The notes under the pieces were generated by a model. The model did not search any database, was not told where the DNA came from, and saw only the letters and a list, made by a program, of their open reading frames with translations. From NCBI GenBank assembly GCA_019925095.2, contig CM034415.1:5737001-5801000 (forward strand): DNA of 64,000 bases, read 5' to 3'. Below are positions 21,117 through 32,540 of this stretch, one piece after another. Source of the DNA: Dendrolimus kikuchii. Its lineage: Eukaryota; Arthropoda; Insecta; Lepidoptera; Lasiocampidae. A program made the position numbers and the translations under genes. The stretch's first letter is position 1; each line of letters begins with the position of its first letter.

Positions 21117-22335
21117 AGGTATCTACAATCTTGGCGGCAGCGGGCGTTGAGGCCACGGGGATCACATTTGGCCTCCGCCCGCACTAATGCCGCAAGAGGG
21201 CGCGAGAGGAAACCGCGCGACCCTCTCAGGGCCGGGGAAGTTGTCAACCTCCCCGGCCCACACAGGAGAGGCCGCCCCTATATATGGGGCGGCCCACCGC
21301 TCGCCGGGGTTGCGGATTAAGGCTCACGCTGTGTACCGCGACCCCGGCACTAATGCGGAAGAAGCCTCACATGGGGTTTTAGTGGGTATACCCGGCGTCG
21401 GTCGTATTGATTAATCGGCGTCGGGGGAGCCCCACACACCGGCCGTGTCGATCCCCGCGCGGCTGACGGTGCGGCAACGCATTTCCCCATGTAAAAAAAA
21501 AGGTATCTACAATCTCGATTGTGAGTGTGGTTTATCTTACATTGGGCAAACAAATAGGAGCACAAAAACACGGGTAAAAGAACACATTGCTGACATGAAA
21601 CATCAACAAAGTCTAAAAGTCTGCGATCAGTGAACACACGCTGGATAAACCCAACCACTACATCAGATCCGATAAACCACAAACCCTTGCGAAAGAGACT
21701 CGTTTCATACCTAGAATGATGCGTAAGGCTATTGAAATAAAAAAACAGCCAAATTTCAATAGAGAAGATGGTTTTTTTCTTATTGTAGGAGATCAGCAGA
21801 AGTTGGCAAGTACCACTTATTTGGGATCCGATCATCAATCTATCAAGACCCAAAGCCATCAAAAACCAACTGCCAGACATCAAGATACTGTGAGCTCTTT
21901 CTGCGTGCCCCGGAACACAAACCATTTTGATTGATAATTTCTTTTTATTTTTCCTCCCACCCATTTTAATATTATATAAAATTTTAGAGTTAGGCATATT
22001 TGCTGAAGAGTTTCTCGCGCCGCTTCTTCTATTCAAGCCACAACATGTTGCGAAGCGGTGGTAAATTCAATTAGGCTCTCATAGAGTAAACAATAACCAT
22101 AAACAAAAAATTAAAACTAAATAATTACAATGAACAAGTTGGCGGTAGGCTAAATAAAACTTTAACAATAATCATTGACACATGACATCTTTGTCGTCCG
22201 TGATCACGGCCACTGAAAAGTGGCCGAAACGTAGGAATAATAAAAAATCAAATAAATTACCGCGCTTAAAACCGTTAAAACGTAGTTTTATTATGTATAC
22301 ATGTCGCGAAAACTTAAAATAATATGACTTTTGCG
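21117..22335 (+). mobile_element. Penelope-like element fragment with GIY-YIG endonuclease, split by a LINE
   Basis: The frame from 21502 reads GIYNLDCECGLSYIGQTNRS...RVKEHIADMKH, the GIY-YIG nuclease of Penelope-like elements. A stop and frameshift follow before EIKKQPNFNREDG. The first bases of the domain are repeated at 21118-21131 because a 370-bp element inserted there. The rest is the element's 3' region with the GGCCACT hairpin. Confidence 0.85.
21132..21501 (+). mobile_element. LINE-type insertion nested in the Penelope-like element
   Basis: GC-rich insert ending in poly(A), bracketed by GGTATCTACAATCT at 21118-21131 and 21502-21515. It contains a CCCACTAAAACCCC-like word (reversed) shared with the other truncated LINE copies. 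Confidence 0.82.
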
Positions 22336-23179
22336 CATCGTACGACTTTGGCCAAGTTGCGTGCCGGGGTTATATATAACTCCACCTAAACCACGCAACG
22401 GATTCTTGAGCGGCTTTTACCTTTTTTACAGAATAATTCTTATACTAGTATTCAGGTTGGATTCCTGGCATAGTAAATTTCGTTACTGATCATTCTGTTA
22501 TTTTACTATGGTCTGGGTGTCTGAGACCAGCCCCAGAGCGATCCCTTTTATATTACCCATAACACAGGTTTAACTTGCTTAGCTTAGGGATGGATATATG
22601 TGTATTGTAAGTACTAGAATTTGACCGCGACTTTGTCCACTTTGGACAGGTAACAACACAGTTATTTTGCTAATTATAAAATCAAAGGTTATTTTCAGCA
22701 GGGTAATATTTTTTTAGTATGAAAATACATTAATCCCGAAATTCCAGTAAATACTCGTGCTAAATAATGTTACTAAAAGCGACAATTGTGATTTTATCGA
22801 TCAGTCAAAAATTTCGCAACAATTTTTTTGTCCAGGCCAATTTAAACCTCTCCCAAGAGAATTCCCGCAGGATTCTCTGTAAATAATGTACAGCAAATTT
22901 TAAGTCCGGGAATTTACTATAATCAGCGAAAACCGTACTGAAATCGGCCCAGGCGACAAACACAAAAAATGTAAGAAACAAGACCATTTTATAATATTAT
23001 AGATGCATAGTCCATGACTATACAAACTTACACTTGCCAATTAAGGTGGAGCTAGTTACAATACAAATTATCGAAACTCGTTAAAAATGTATGGATAAGA
23101 ATTAGTTATTTTGCCAACGGGATCATATACACTTGTGGCACTGTAGCGCCAATCTAAAAAACATTACCTAACGATACAT

Positions 23180-24490
23180 TCACTCTTTTTCGCGTTCGTT
23201 CTCTTTTAGTTTCATTATGGAAAATGATGATGCAGCGATCGCGAGCGCAGTCGACACACTCCGCCTGTGTACTTTGCCTTTAATGTTGTATGTTTTAACA
23301 TTTTAACACGTTCACAGGGGCACCTATTTATCTGTGCTTTCCATTCCTGCGGTACGGGGCCTATTGCGCCCCGTACCGCAAAACTACTAACCGTAAACTA
23401 TAATCCATTTTTTGATTTGTATATAAAATTGTTTATGGACTTTTGTTTTGTGTTGTGTTGTACTAGATCAAGGTAATCTCGTATTAAAACACACTATTGT
23501 CTTTTTTCTTTTTCTTCTGCTTCTCTTTTCTCTCTGACGCGTCTTCGCCGTCGGCTTCTGTGGTTTCTGGGACTTCTGATGTGTCCATTGTTGCGTCTGC
23601 ATCAGAACTGAAATAGAAACATCAATATTTACTACATCTATCTATCTTTATATATAAAATTAGCCTGCTAGTTGCTATATAATTACTTGACCTCACTGAC
23701 TGACTGACATTTCAATGCACAGCCCAAACTACTCGGCTACACCCATGAAAAGCATACTGGTTCCTACTTCCTACTATATACCATATTAGACTATGCTACA
23801 CACTAAGAAAGGATTTTCGAAAATACAACCCATAAGGGGGTAAAAAGGTTATGAAAGTTTACCTGAAAATCTTACTTTTTAAAGTAACGAAATGAATGTT
23901 CATATTCTTTCTTCTGCTTAGTAATCAATAAATATTTAAAAGGGGCTACCTTTTAACATTTTTTGTCTACTTAAACTATGACTAATGTTTAATTTATGGG
24001 GTGAATCATGAACATGTCAATAAACATTAGATGTTATGCATACTCCATAATATCTGTCACAAAGACTAGAAAAATAAACCTACATAATGAAACCTCATAA
24101 TACCTACACTGCCTCGCTGTCCCTCGTCTTCGATATTTTCTTCTCCAATTTCAACTCTGTAGAATTATTTGGGTCATTTGCATTCGCTGTACTTGCTGTT
24201 CTCTTCCTACTTCCTTCTTCATCGCATTCTCCTTTCTGTTCTTTCTTTACTTTATAATCTACATAACTATTTAACCACTCTCTCGGAGTATTCTCATTTG
24301 GTTTCCCGTGTTTATCTAATTTGCCTTGTTGTATTAACATCTTCTTATGTGATGCTTTGGGATCTAAGCCCCATTTTCTTGGGTATGTGTCTCTTTCCAT
24401 TATGACTCTTTTTAACTTAGCTGCCACTCCATGGTCACAAGATGCCATAGTTGATGTTTTCATTAACGCTATCGCCAACGCAACTGCTTC
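23180..24490 (-). pseudogene. DKC1: Dyskerin 3' fragment (end of exon 2 and exon 3) left by the tandem duplication
   Basis: 24490-24108 matches the end of dyskerin exon 2, from [10 protein letters not shown] onwards (end of the PUA domain to RDSEAV). 23607-23180 matches exon 3, but is split by about 290 bases of unrelated sequence at roughly 23208-23497. Intron sequence between them (about 23610-24107) is also shared with 58010-60300. Homology stops abruptly at 24490, equivalent to 60692. The catalytic domain and N terminus are absent, so it cannot encode an active enzyme. The exon 2 part is still an open frame of over 120 codons. Confidence 0.9.
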
Positions 24491-25055
24491 GTAATAACTA
24501 AACTTTCAGTTGAGAAACCTACATTGTGGTATAAGTTAGTAAGCCGAGTTCAAAGAGCACTTAACAGTACTTACCACAGGAGCATAAATAGCACTCCATT
24601 TCAATTACTTTTTGGAACGTAGATAAGGAGGAAGGAAGATATTGAATTACTGAACTTACTGATGGAAGAAGAAAGACAAAGTTTTAATGACAGTAGAGAA
24701 GAACTTAGAAAAGAAGCAAAGAAACAAATATTTAAAGTACAAGAAGAAAATAGAAGAAATTACAATAAGAAGATGAAAGAATGTAGTGTATACAAGGAAG
24801 GTGATCTAGTAGCTGTAAAAAGGACTCAATTTCGCACAGGGATGAAGCTGAAACCAAAGTTGTTTGTGTAGAACTTAAAACTTGTAAAATGTTTATATAA
24901 CTTTTGTCAGCGATTATTAGTTTACATGTAATTTGATGTTTTTCTATGATGTTTAATTTTGTATTCTTCGTGTAACTTTTATTGTGATGTTGTAAGATGA
25001 TGTAGTGTTATGAATATGAATGTCTGAGGACAGACGAAGGTGCAGGAGGGCCGAA
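24491..25055 (+). mobile_element. Gypsy-type LTR retrotransposon: end of integrase and 3' untranslated region
   Basis: A reading frame with one stop encodes RVQRALNSTYHRSINSTPF, then an acidic/basic stretch and YKEGDLVAVKRTQF, the usual C-terminal part of a Ty3/gypsy integrase. A purine-rich tract (GGAGGG) precedes the LTR. The element is cut at its left end exactly where dyskerin homology stops. Confidence 0.75.
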
Positions 25056-25310
25056 TGTGGGAATTATGTATCTTGAACGCATGAAGTGATGAATGTAAGA
25101 TGATATTACTGAACGAATCCATAATGTGAAAGAGATGACGAGTAAGAAAGAAATAAGAGATTCGAATGGACGACGTACTTACGACGCAAGACGCTCTGTT
25201 TTATTTTAAAATATTGTACGTGATATTGAAATTATTACAAAATAAATGCACGCGCATAGCAGTAACGGAAACTCGTAGTGTTGTTTTACTTGCCAGCTCA
25301 CCGTTCCACA
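25056..25310 (+). mobile_element. 3' LTR of the gypsy-type element
   Basis: TGTGGGAATTAT...CCGTTCCACA, 255 bases with TG/CA ends, placed right after the polypurine tract. A truncated relative lies in a copy B intron (34288-34454). Confidence 0.7.
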
Positions 25311-27180
25311 TTCCTTTAGGCAAGTGACTCTGTTGTTGCTGAATACGTATTAAATAGGTATATAACTGTTATGAAACAACAACTAGTTAGATGTGAAAGC
25401 ACATATTGGATGATTTCATATTAATTCAGGTTAAGATCGGGTCTTTTTGGTATTGCAACTTTGGGCGTTGAATTCACCACTCAACGCTTATCGGGACCGA
25501 CTAATCTAGGATGGTTATTCGACAATTATCGAGGTTTTCTCGTGCGATGCTTTTAAGCAAACTTAGATTTTTATAATAATATGTATTCATGAGGACTAAG
25601 GTAGTATCACATATATGAGTTTGAATCAATTTATTCGTGGATCAGCTTGGAGGCGCGAAGGCACCTCGATGACGCCCTAGATGGTTATAGGGATGAGCTA
25701 CCGTCTTTCTGGAGGATCATTCGACTCGAAATTCATTTCTTTTGAAGATATGTGACTCTATGAAAGTCTTTAGATGTATTTAGGTGAGGCAATTTACTCT
25801 ATGAAAGTATTTAGAAGTATATAGGCGAGGCAAGTAATTTCATGAAAGTTTTTTGAAGTATTTAGGCCAGGCAATCCTCACTGAATTGGAAAGGATTATT
25901 ACTAGAAAATAAAAGGTATAAGAGCAGGATTATTGATGTTGACACCCTAGGTGTAGGGTACCACCACTTAATGACTATTTTAATTTAAACTTTACTTTAC
26001 GGTGCTATGCTCGCATCTCGGGGGTTAGGGTCATTAGACGGATGTAAGGTTCTGCCACCCAAGCTTTACTTAAATGTCAATTTTACCTTTACAGCGAGCC
26101 TGAAGCCTGTCTTTGACATGGGTAACAATTAATATGAGCGTAAGGGAATACTCCACTTTATTTTAACTTTAATTTCATCTTTACTTTACGGAGAACGTTC
26201 CCTGAAACTCTTATTCTAGTCACTTAACGAGAATTTTAAGAGATGTAGAGGGTATCACTGCCTAAACTTTATTTAAACTTTATCTTTGTTTCATTGTGAT
26301 ACACTTATATTAATTACATCTGGGGAGGTCGCTGAGGTATTTATTATTCCTCATATCTACAATTTTACTTGATATTTTGGAAGAGTGACTCTGATGTGAT
26401 ATGTTCACTTAAGTCGTTATGGCTTTTCCAATTCATTATACACTTAAGGCACCCCGAACGTGTTTGCTAAAGTGTTAGGATGTACTTGCTCGAGAGTTTC
26501 TTGTCGGTTCTTCTCGCCAGCTATAGTACGTTGTGAATCGACGTAGTTTTAGATATATATATATTTACAAGTTATTCAATTAAATTTAATTAAATTAATA
26601 AATATTTTAATAATTAATTAAAAGTTTGGAGTTTCTTCCTTGGTCTTGATTTGAGCTCGTTTACTGATAGCTAATGCTGTGGCATAGCATCAGCCGGGTG
26701 GACAAGGAGGGCTGCCTTACACAAAATTATATAATTTGTTATGAAATGTGCATAGAAATACTTTTGGACTAGAGGCAAGGCGTACTCAGGTGATGAGCTT
26801 ATATCATGAGATATTATATTTGTAATTTTACATTCCATTTCACACTTACAATATATTACTACAACTATTATATATATATATACACCGATCTTTGAGAATC
26901 TACCTGTCTCTTGACCAGCACTTCTATATAACCTACCTTGTGAATATAGGGTTAACGTTATTGCAACGAAGGGTTCCTACTACTAGATGATTACGATTTA
27001 TGGCCAATATTATATGTTTTATTCATTTAATAAATTTTATTAATTTACATTATAAATTCTTTAATTTCTTATTTCACTCAATATTTCGGCTTGAGTATGT
27101 CATTCCCTTGGACTTTTGGTTTAGGGGGGGGAGACGTCACAATGGCTTGCCCTAATTCTGTCCTGCCCACTGCTCTGACT
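25311..27180. other. AT-rich region without a recognisable gene
   Basis: Three imperfect units of about 40 bases (25756-25875, CTATGAAAGT...TTAGG..AGGCAA) are visible. The style (runs such as AACTTTACTTTACGG repeated at 25990 and 26170) suggests an untranslated part of a retroelement. I cannot assign it. Confidence 0.4.
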
Positions 27181-28445
27181 TGACAGCGGGCTTGGGACGA
27201 GCCGCTCTGCGAACTGCCACGGGAAAATCTCCTTGCAAACGTATTCCAGTTCAACAGAGCGCGCTCGGCTTTCAGGCGTCGCTAGTTGGGAATCTGGATG
27301 TTGTAGGTACACCCATCATTTAATACAGGTAAAGTTTTAGACAACCGTGCTTTCCGGTTAGCTGCCAGATTTCGCCTGGGGGCTCCATGTTGCGTAGCAA
27401 ACCGTTACCAGTATGGAACTATGGTAGATCCGTATGAACACCACGGATTATTATGTCTACATAGTGTTGGCCGAAGATCTCGCTATGCCAGCCTCCATGA
27501 CATCATCCGCCGAGCACTTATCAGCGTTGGCGTACCAGCCATCCTAGAACCAAATAACTTGGTGCGTGATGATAACAAGAGGCCGAACGGAATGTCACTT
27601 ATTCTTTAGAAGATGGGACGGCCGCTTGTGTGGGACGCGACATGCGTTGACACTCTGGAGGCATTACATCTTTTTTTTATTTTTTTTATTCCTCTCTCCG
27701 GACGAACGAGATTATCCGGGCTTATTGTCTTTTTTGGGGTTTGTATATATATTTTTATTTTTAATCTTTCTTTTCTTTTTTTTTTTTCTTTTAACTCTAC
27801 ATATAGGACACATTCTATTTTTTTAACTTATACTCTACTGCTTTTGCAAGCTTCTTATATCCTGATATCTATTTCTTACTATTGTTTCTTATATTTTAGG
27901 CTTAATTACTATATATTTATTTATTTGCTTTCTTTTTTTTTATTGTTTTTATGTGGATTATGTTTATGTATCTATTCTATTTTCTACATTATCTATATAT
28001 TCTTAAATATATGTTAAATGTACTCTTATCTATCTACTTTGTGTTGTTTTATTTCGCTCTACCACTTTCTTGACTACCTTTATACAAAATTCCAAAAAGT
28101 GCTCTACATTATTTTTTGACATTAATTCGGCCATATTTGAAGATTTTACTACTTGGCGAGGCATTACATCTTTCAATGACTAAGTCAAGGGCTGGCAATG
28201 CTGCTCCAACAGCTGAAGATCTCAAACAGCGCAAATATGGAACCCTAGGGAGGGGATACATAATTGTGCCATTTGGAGTTAAAACTTTAGATCCATGGTG
28301 TGTATTAGCACAGGGTTTCTTCAAAGAAATTTGTAAGAAACTCTTTGATAGCACCCGTGATCAGGTTGGTTCGTATTTCTCGCAACAATGGCAATGCATC
28401 CAGCCTTCTAGGCAAGCTTCTCTCTGGCAGCGATTTGCTACATAG
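27181..28445 (+). mobile_element. C-terminal part of a retroelement ORF, split by a nested insertion
   Basis: 27181-27610 reads FRLAARFRLGAPCCVANRYQYG, then YEHHGLLCLHSVGRRSRY and a KRPNGMS-like end. 27613-27675 reads GRPLVWDATCVDTLEALH, and the protein continues at 28173 with LSMTKSRAG...TLGRGYIIVPFGVKTLDPW to TAG at 28443. This conserved Cys/His-containing block is known downstream of reverse transcriptases in animal retroelements; I am not sure of the clade. One stop (27607) is present. Confidence 0.6.
27676..28156 (-). mobile_element. Nested poly(A) element inside the retroelement ORF
   Basis: GAGGCATTACATCTTT flanks it on both sides (27660-27675 and 28157-28172). The insert starts with poly(T), so it is on the minus strand. 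It is very T-rich with no coding motif. Removing it restores the host frame. Confidence 0.75.
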
Positions 28446-28621
28446 TTTATATTAACTTACGTATATTTGAGTTTATTTGTAAAATTTAATATTTTTTTAA
28501 GTTAGTTTACTTTTTCTTTAATTGATTTACCCAGTCATAATATACAAAAAATAATAATGCCACCAATAAAATCTCTAACCGCCTTCGATAATAATACATA
28601 TTATACGAGTATATTATTGGG

Positions 28622-29906
28622 AATGAGAGTTGTATCCGATGGATTACTGTGGGATGCACAAGGTGGTTTCAGAAATGGAAGGGGATGTATGGATCAAGTT
28701 TTCTCTCTCCGCAATATCGTAGAGAAGCAGCTGGCTATGGCCCGGAAGGTTTTCTGCGGTTTTGTGGATCTAGAGAAAGCATTTGACAGGGTTGTGCGGA
28801 AGGACCTCTGGGACATATTGCCCGGATATGGGATTAATGGCCAATTGATGCGTGCTGTGCAGTCCACTTACGAGGACTGTATGGCATGCATGCGAGTGGA
28901 AGGCAGCCTGTTGCCCTGGTTTGACGTCAATATTGGCGTCCGCCAGGGCTGTGTGCTGTCGGCTTTGCTGTTCATCCTATATCTGGACGATTGTCTCCAG
29001 AGAATAAGATTGATGGATGTTGGGGTGCGGATGAGTGATCTAGTTGTAAGCACCTTGCTTTATGCGGATGATGCCGTGCTTTTAGCCGAATCGCCATCAG
29101 AACTGCAAACACTAGTCACAATGATGAAAGATGACTGTCAGGCGAGAGGCTTACATTTGAATGCGAAGAAAACAAAAGTTATGGTGTTTGAAAGAGAAGA
29201 AACCAGAACGAATGCAAGGATAATGGTCGATGATGTTATGCTAGAGCAAGTGAATGAGTTTGTATATCTTGGATGTGCTTTTAGCAGGGATGGAAGGTAC
29301 ACCGCTGATATAGAAAGAAGAGTGAATTTGGGGAATAGTGTGAATGGAGCGTTAGGTAAACTTCTAGGCGCTAAGAACCTCAGTCAGAAGGCCCAGCTCG
29401 CCATACACAACGCGGTGCTGGTACCTACGCTCACGTATGGAAGCGAGAGTTGGGTATGGAAGAGAGAGCATGAAAGTAGAGTAAACGCGGTCGAGATGCG
29501 AGCACTGCGCAAAATCTGCGGAGTGACGCTCGCGGACCGCGTTCGTAATACCGAAGTAAGAAAGAGAGTTGGTCTGAAAGAGAGTGTCGAGGTGAAGGTA
29601 AGGAAAGGAATGCTCCGGTGGTTCGGGCATGTGGAAAGAATGCATGATGAAAGAATGACTAAACGGATATACAATGCAAAAGTGGATGGATGCAGAAGTC
29701 GTGGAAGGCCACGACACACCTTCCATGATCAAATTGATCGTGTACTAGCAGAAAGTGATGTCAGGAGCCTTAAGAACAGACTAGCTTGCATGACAAGAGT
29801 TATGAATGTCAAAGAGGCAAGTGAGGTGTGTAAGAATAAGCCTAAATGGCACTCTGTTGTTCGTGCCTACCCCGCAAGGGAACTGGCGTGAAGTTATGTA
29901 TGTATG
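28622..29906 (+). mobile_element. 5'-truncated RTE-like non-LTR retrotransposon with intact RT frame
   Basis: TATATTATTGGG at 28610-28621 and 29907-29918 marks the target duplication. The open frame to the stop at 29889-29891 covers the RT from GGFRNGRGCMDQVF through FVDLEKAFD, GVRQGCVLSALL and LLYADDAVLL (catalytic YADD), to the C-terminal LRWFGHVERM and [12 protein letters not shown]. The endonuclease is missing. The tail is (TATG)n. This is the best-preserved member of a family with at least nine shorter copies here. Confidence 0.85.
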
Positions 29907-29918
29907 TATATTATTGGG

Positions 29919-30415
29919 TCGTTTTTGATATCATGTAAAAAGAAAGGTTTGCACTGAGAATCGGCGTTGTGTCGGACATAATTCCGGCACAGCAATAAAC
30001 TTAGTGCAGGCCTTGTTTATTAAAAATATGCCGCACAAATTCTTATCACCTGCTCTTCTTTAATCACATGAAAGCTATGTAAGTACGTCGCTATTTCTTC
30101 ACCTAAACATTTTCTTGCTACCTTCTTTCTTTTAGTTTCTTCTATTCGCCAACTGTTGACAACAGATGCTAGCGAAAGTCAATGAAACTCGTCGTCAAAT
30201 TCAATTTAAATAATCATGGTAAAAAACATTTTTCTGTTTTTATTAAAATAATTATGGAACCCTAGGACCGAGATAAATGATCATTAATTAATAGTTAGCA
30301 CAGAAATCAATTAAGTAAGATAATGAATTGTATAATCATCGTTTTCTAAGACGACGCGTATTGTCAAACAGAAATGTGTATTCTTTCTTTTAACATGTTA
30401 CATTAAGTCTCTAAA
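29919..30415. other. Possible 5' flank of modSP copy B
   Basis: No repeat motif recognised. It precedes the candidate signal-peptide exon at 30416. No convincing promoter element can be named from sequence alone. Confidence 0.3.
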
Positions 30416-30455
30416 ATGTTATTTAAAATTACACTGTGTTCTATTGTTATATTGG
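30416..30455 (+). CDS. modSP: Possible signal-peptide exon of modSP copy B
   Basis: ATG followed by a short basic and hydrophobic stretch (MLFKITLCSIVILG) runs into a good donor, GTAAGT, at 30456. The size and composition suit a first exon that encodes a signal peptide, and the region upstream is not obviously repetitive. It leaves one base, whereas the LDLa exon at 34163 needs two. At least one more exon of suitable phase is therefore required between them. I could not find that exon in the repeat-rich 30.5-34.1 kb interval. Confidence 0.35.
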
Positions 30456-31497
30456 GTAAGTAATTTTAATATTATAATCTTTAATCTTTTATTTTAACTC
30501 TAGTTAATAACATAGACACTTACCTTTACTAACTATAAATTAATGGAACTACTTTATAAACTAAACATATATAAAAAAAACTATAGGCTAATTAATGGCT
30601 ATTTACTTATTCTTTTATATGTATATAGAATAGGAATTAAAATTAAACTTTAACTTACATGTAAGTTAAAATTGATCTTCATAACGTCTTCTCCAGTGAA
30701 ACTTATTGTGAATAAACACTTTTAAATTTTGATATATTTTTTAAATTCATGTTGTGTTAGAGTAAGTTTTGAGTCATCTTTAAGGTTCTTAAAGAAGCCT
30801 ACAAACTCACTCTAACCCAATATGAATAAGACCTTAAAAATAGACTGCATCTGTGCCAGAGGAAAACGTAAAGGCTGGCTGCGTTGCCACGCTGGATGGC
30901 GGTACTGATTCGCTGTACGAAGTATAATGCAACATTTTGGTCATGAGTGGTATCAAAGATTTTTCAACAAATTTCTTTGTAGATCCAGGTCCATACCACA
31001 CGAACCTAGTGTTTCAACTCCAAAGGGCACAAATATGTAAATAAATAAATATGTACCCTTATTCTAAGGGTCCATATGTCCGCCGTTTGAGCGTTTCAGC
31101 TGATGAAACAGAGTTGCCAGTCTCTGATGCAGTCCTTGGAAGATGTGATGAGGCCAAAGTGTCAACACATGTCGCTACAAATGACTGACTTTCCATCCGG
31201 TTATACTAAAAAATTTTAATAGGTGGTTGTGTGGTAGGGTATGTAGTGGAACACTTACAAGCCAGTAGATGGTGCTGTACAATAAGAGAGGTGGCAAACG
31301 TTTCCTGAAACCTACAAAGAATGTGTGCAAATTTTCAACAATAACAGACGGGCCCAGGCCTACGAGGTACGACAATAGCCTCGCTGGAAGATCGTTCCTT
31401 GAGACGGAGGAGCATTCCATCTCGCTCCTCCACCCTATACGGGGCACCCCCCTCACTAGTGACCCCACCGTGACGCACCCCTCTCAGTTATTTGTTT
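30456..31497. other. Presumed first intron of copy B, nothing recognised
   Basis: AT-rich. I looked for an LDLa exon (Cys...SDE motifs) of the phase needed between 30455 and 34163 and found none. Confidence 0.35.
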
Positions 31498-31690
31498 CTC
31501 TTAGAGTATGCCGCCATAACAACCTAGAGTTTTGTTCCAGCATTAGTGACCATGTTCCAGTCTCCTTTTAGAGAGCAGCAGTACATTGGTAGCGCCTCTG
31601 GTGTTATAAATGTCCATAGACGATGGTAACCGTTTTCCATCAGGTGGGTCGTCTGCCTGTTTGCTGACCTCAAGCTATTTTTTTAAGATA
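31498..31690 (+). mobile_element. 300-bp SINE-like element, 5'-truncated
   Basis: From CTTAGAGTATGCCGCCATAACAACC to the CATCAGGTGGGTCGTCTGCCTG end. Same family as 55868-56175. Confidence 0.72.
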
Positions 31691-31737
31691 ATTTATTTAT
31701 TATACAATATTAGTGTAATAGTAGTCGTACTATACAG

Positions 31738-31881
31738 AGTGGAAACTTTCAGAGGGGCAGTAAGGGAAGTGCCTCAATCGTTGCATCCAGAAATAATGGT
31801 TAGCCGTCTATGACCATTTTCGTGTTGCTGCAATGACTAAGGTACCTCCCCTTACTGCCCCTCTGAAAGTTCCCACCCAAT
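31738..31881. mobile_element. Near-palindromic foldback element
   Basis: GTGG(G/A)AACTTTCAGAGGGG at the left is inverted at the right. The arms stay complementary for about 65 bases (GCAGTAAGGG, TTGCA, AATGGT) around a short centre near 31808. Confidence 0.75.
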
Positions 31882-31966
31882 TACGTGTACCGCCATCGCA
31901 ATTATCGTCCAAGTTCATTCCTGGGCTTGTCTGGAAGAGATCACCAGTATCACGTGGAAAAACATT

Positions 31967-32540
31967 TTTTTTTAGCCAGGGGAAATCCGTTTGCTGACTA
32001 AACCCCGACAGGTTAAGAAGCCTGGGGGGATAATTCGCGGCCCGAGTGTGGAATTCGCTAGATCGGGGGAGGCACTAGCACGCCCAGTCAGAACCGGTGC
32101 CATGCTATTGCCACTCCCCAGTGAGGGATACCCACTAAAACCCCTGGGTGTTCCGTCCTGTGCCTTATGCCAGGGATACGGAACAGCGGGATACCCTTCC
32201 CTGGCAGGCGTGGGCCTCACGCATAGACCTCTTCCATTGCCGAGGGACTTCTTTTGTCCCCCGGCATCGTCTAGTTCTATTCCGGGCGTGGAACGGTTTG
32301 TAACGCACCCCACGGGAAGAAAGATGAGTGCGCGCGGAACACTCGCGGTCTCCTCTCAACTGCATTAGCAGGTGAGTGAGTCCCCCTATACGCCAAGGGG
32401 CCCCACCCGCGCCACCCGATTACGGCGGCCGAAAGTCGATATCCGCCTGCGGCGCCGGGGCGTTCTCCTTTGGCGGGAGCGGAGCAAGGAGGTCCGGTCC
32501 GCTCACGCTTCCGTGCCGCCTTCGCCTTCGCAAACATAAT
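31967..32540 (-). mobile_element. GC-rich LINE-type 3' fragment
   Basis: Poly(T) at the left, then GC-rich sequence with the CCCACTAAAACCCC word shared with the L1a copies. It stands out sharply from the AT-rich surroundings. The overlapping ORFs on both strands look like by-products of GC content. Confidence 0.6.

Larger units (their letters stand above)
311..24490. repeat. Tandem segmental duplication, unit A
   Basis: Exons, introns and flanks recur in the same order at 34657-60692. Shared blocks include 311-826 with 34657-35130, 1141-1670 with 36392-36925, 3672-5065 with 39145-40723, 15676-17150 with 48614-49970, 19150-19380 with 50800-51030, 20630-21100 with 54890-55080, and 22980-24490 with 57660-60692. 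The spacing differs because each copy took different insertions. The right edge at 24490 cuts dyskerin. Confidence 0.88.

Noticed and set aside
21350..22036. 228-codon minus ORF
   Set aside because: It is antisense to the nested LINE and the Penelope GIY-YIG fragment and crosses their junction.
27613..28017. 134-codon Phe/Leu/Ile-rich ORF resembling membrane segments
   Set aside because: Its hydrophobicity comes from the T-rich nested insertion, and it crosses the target duplication.
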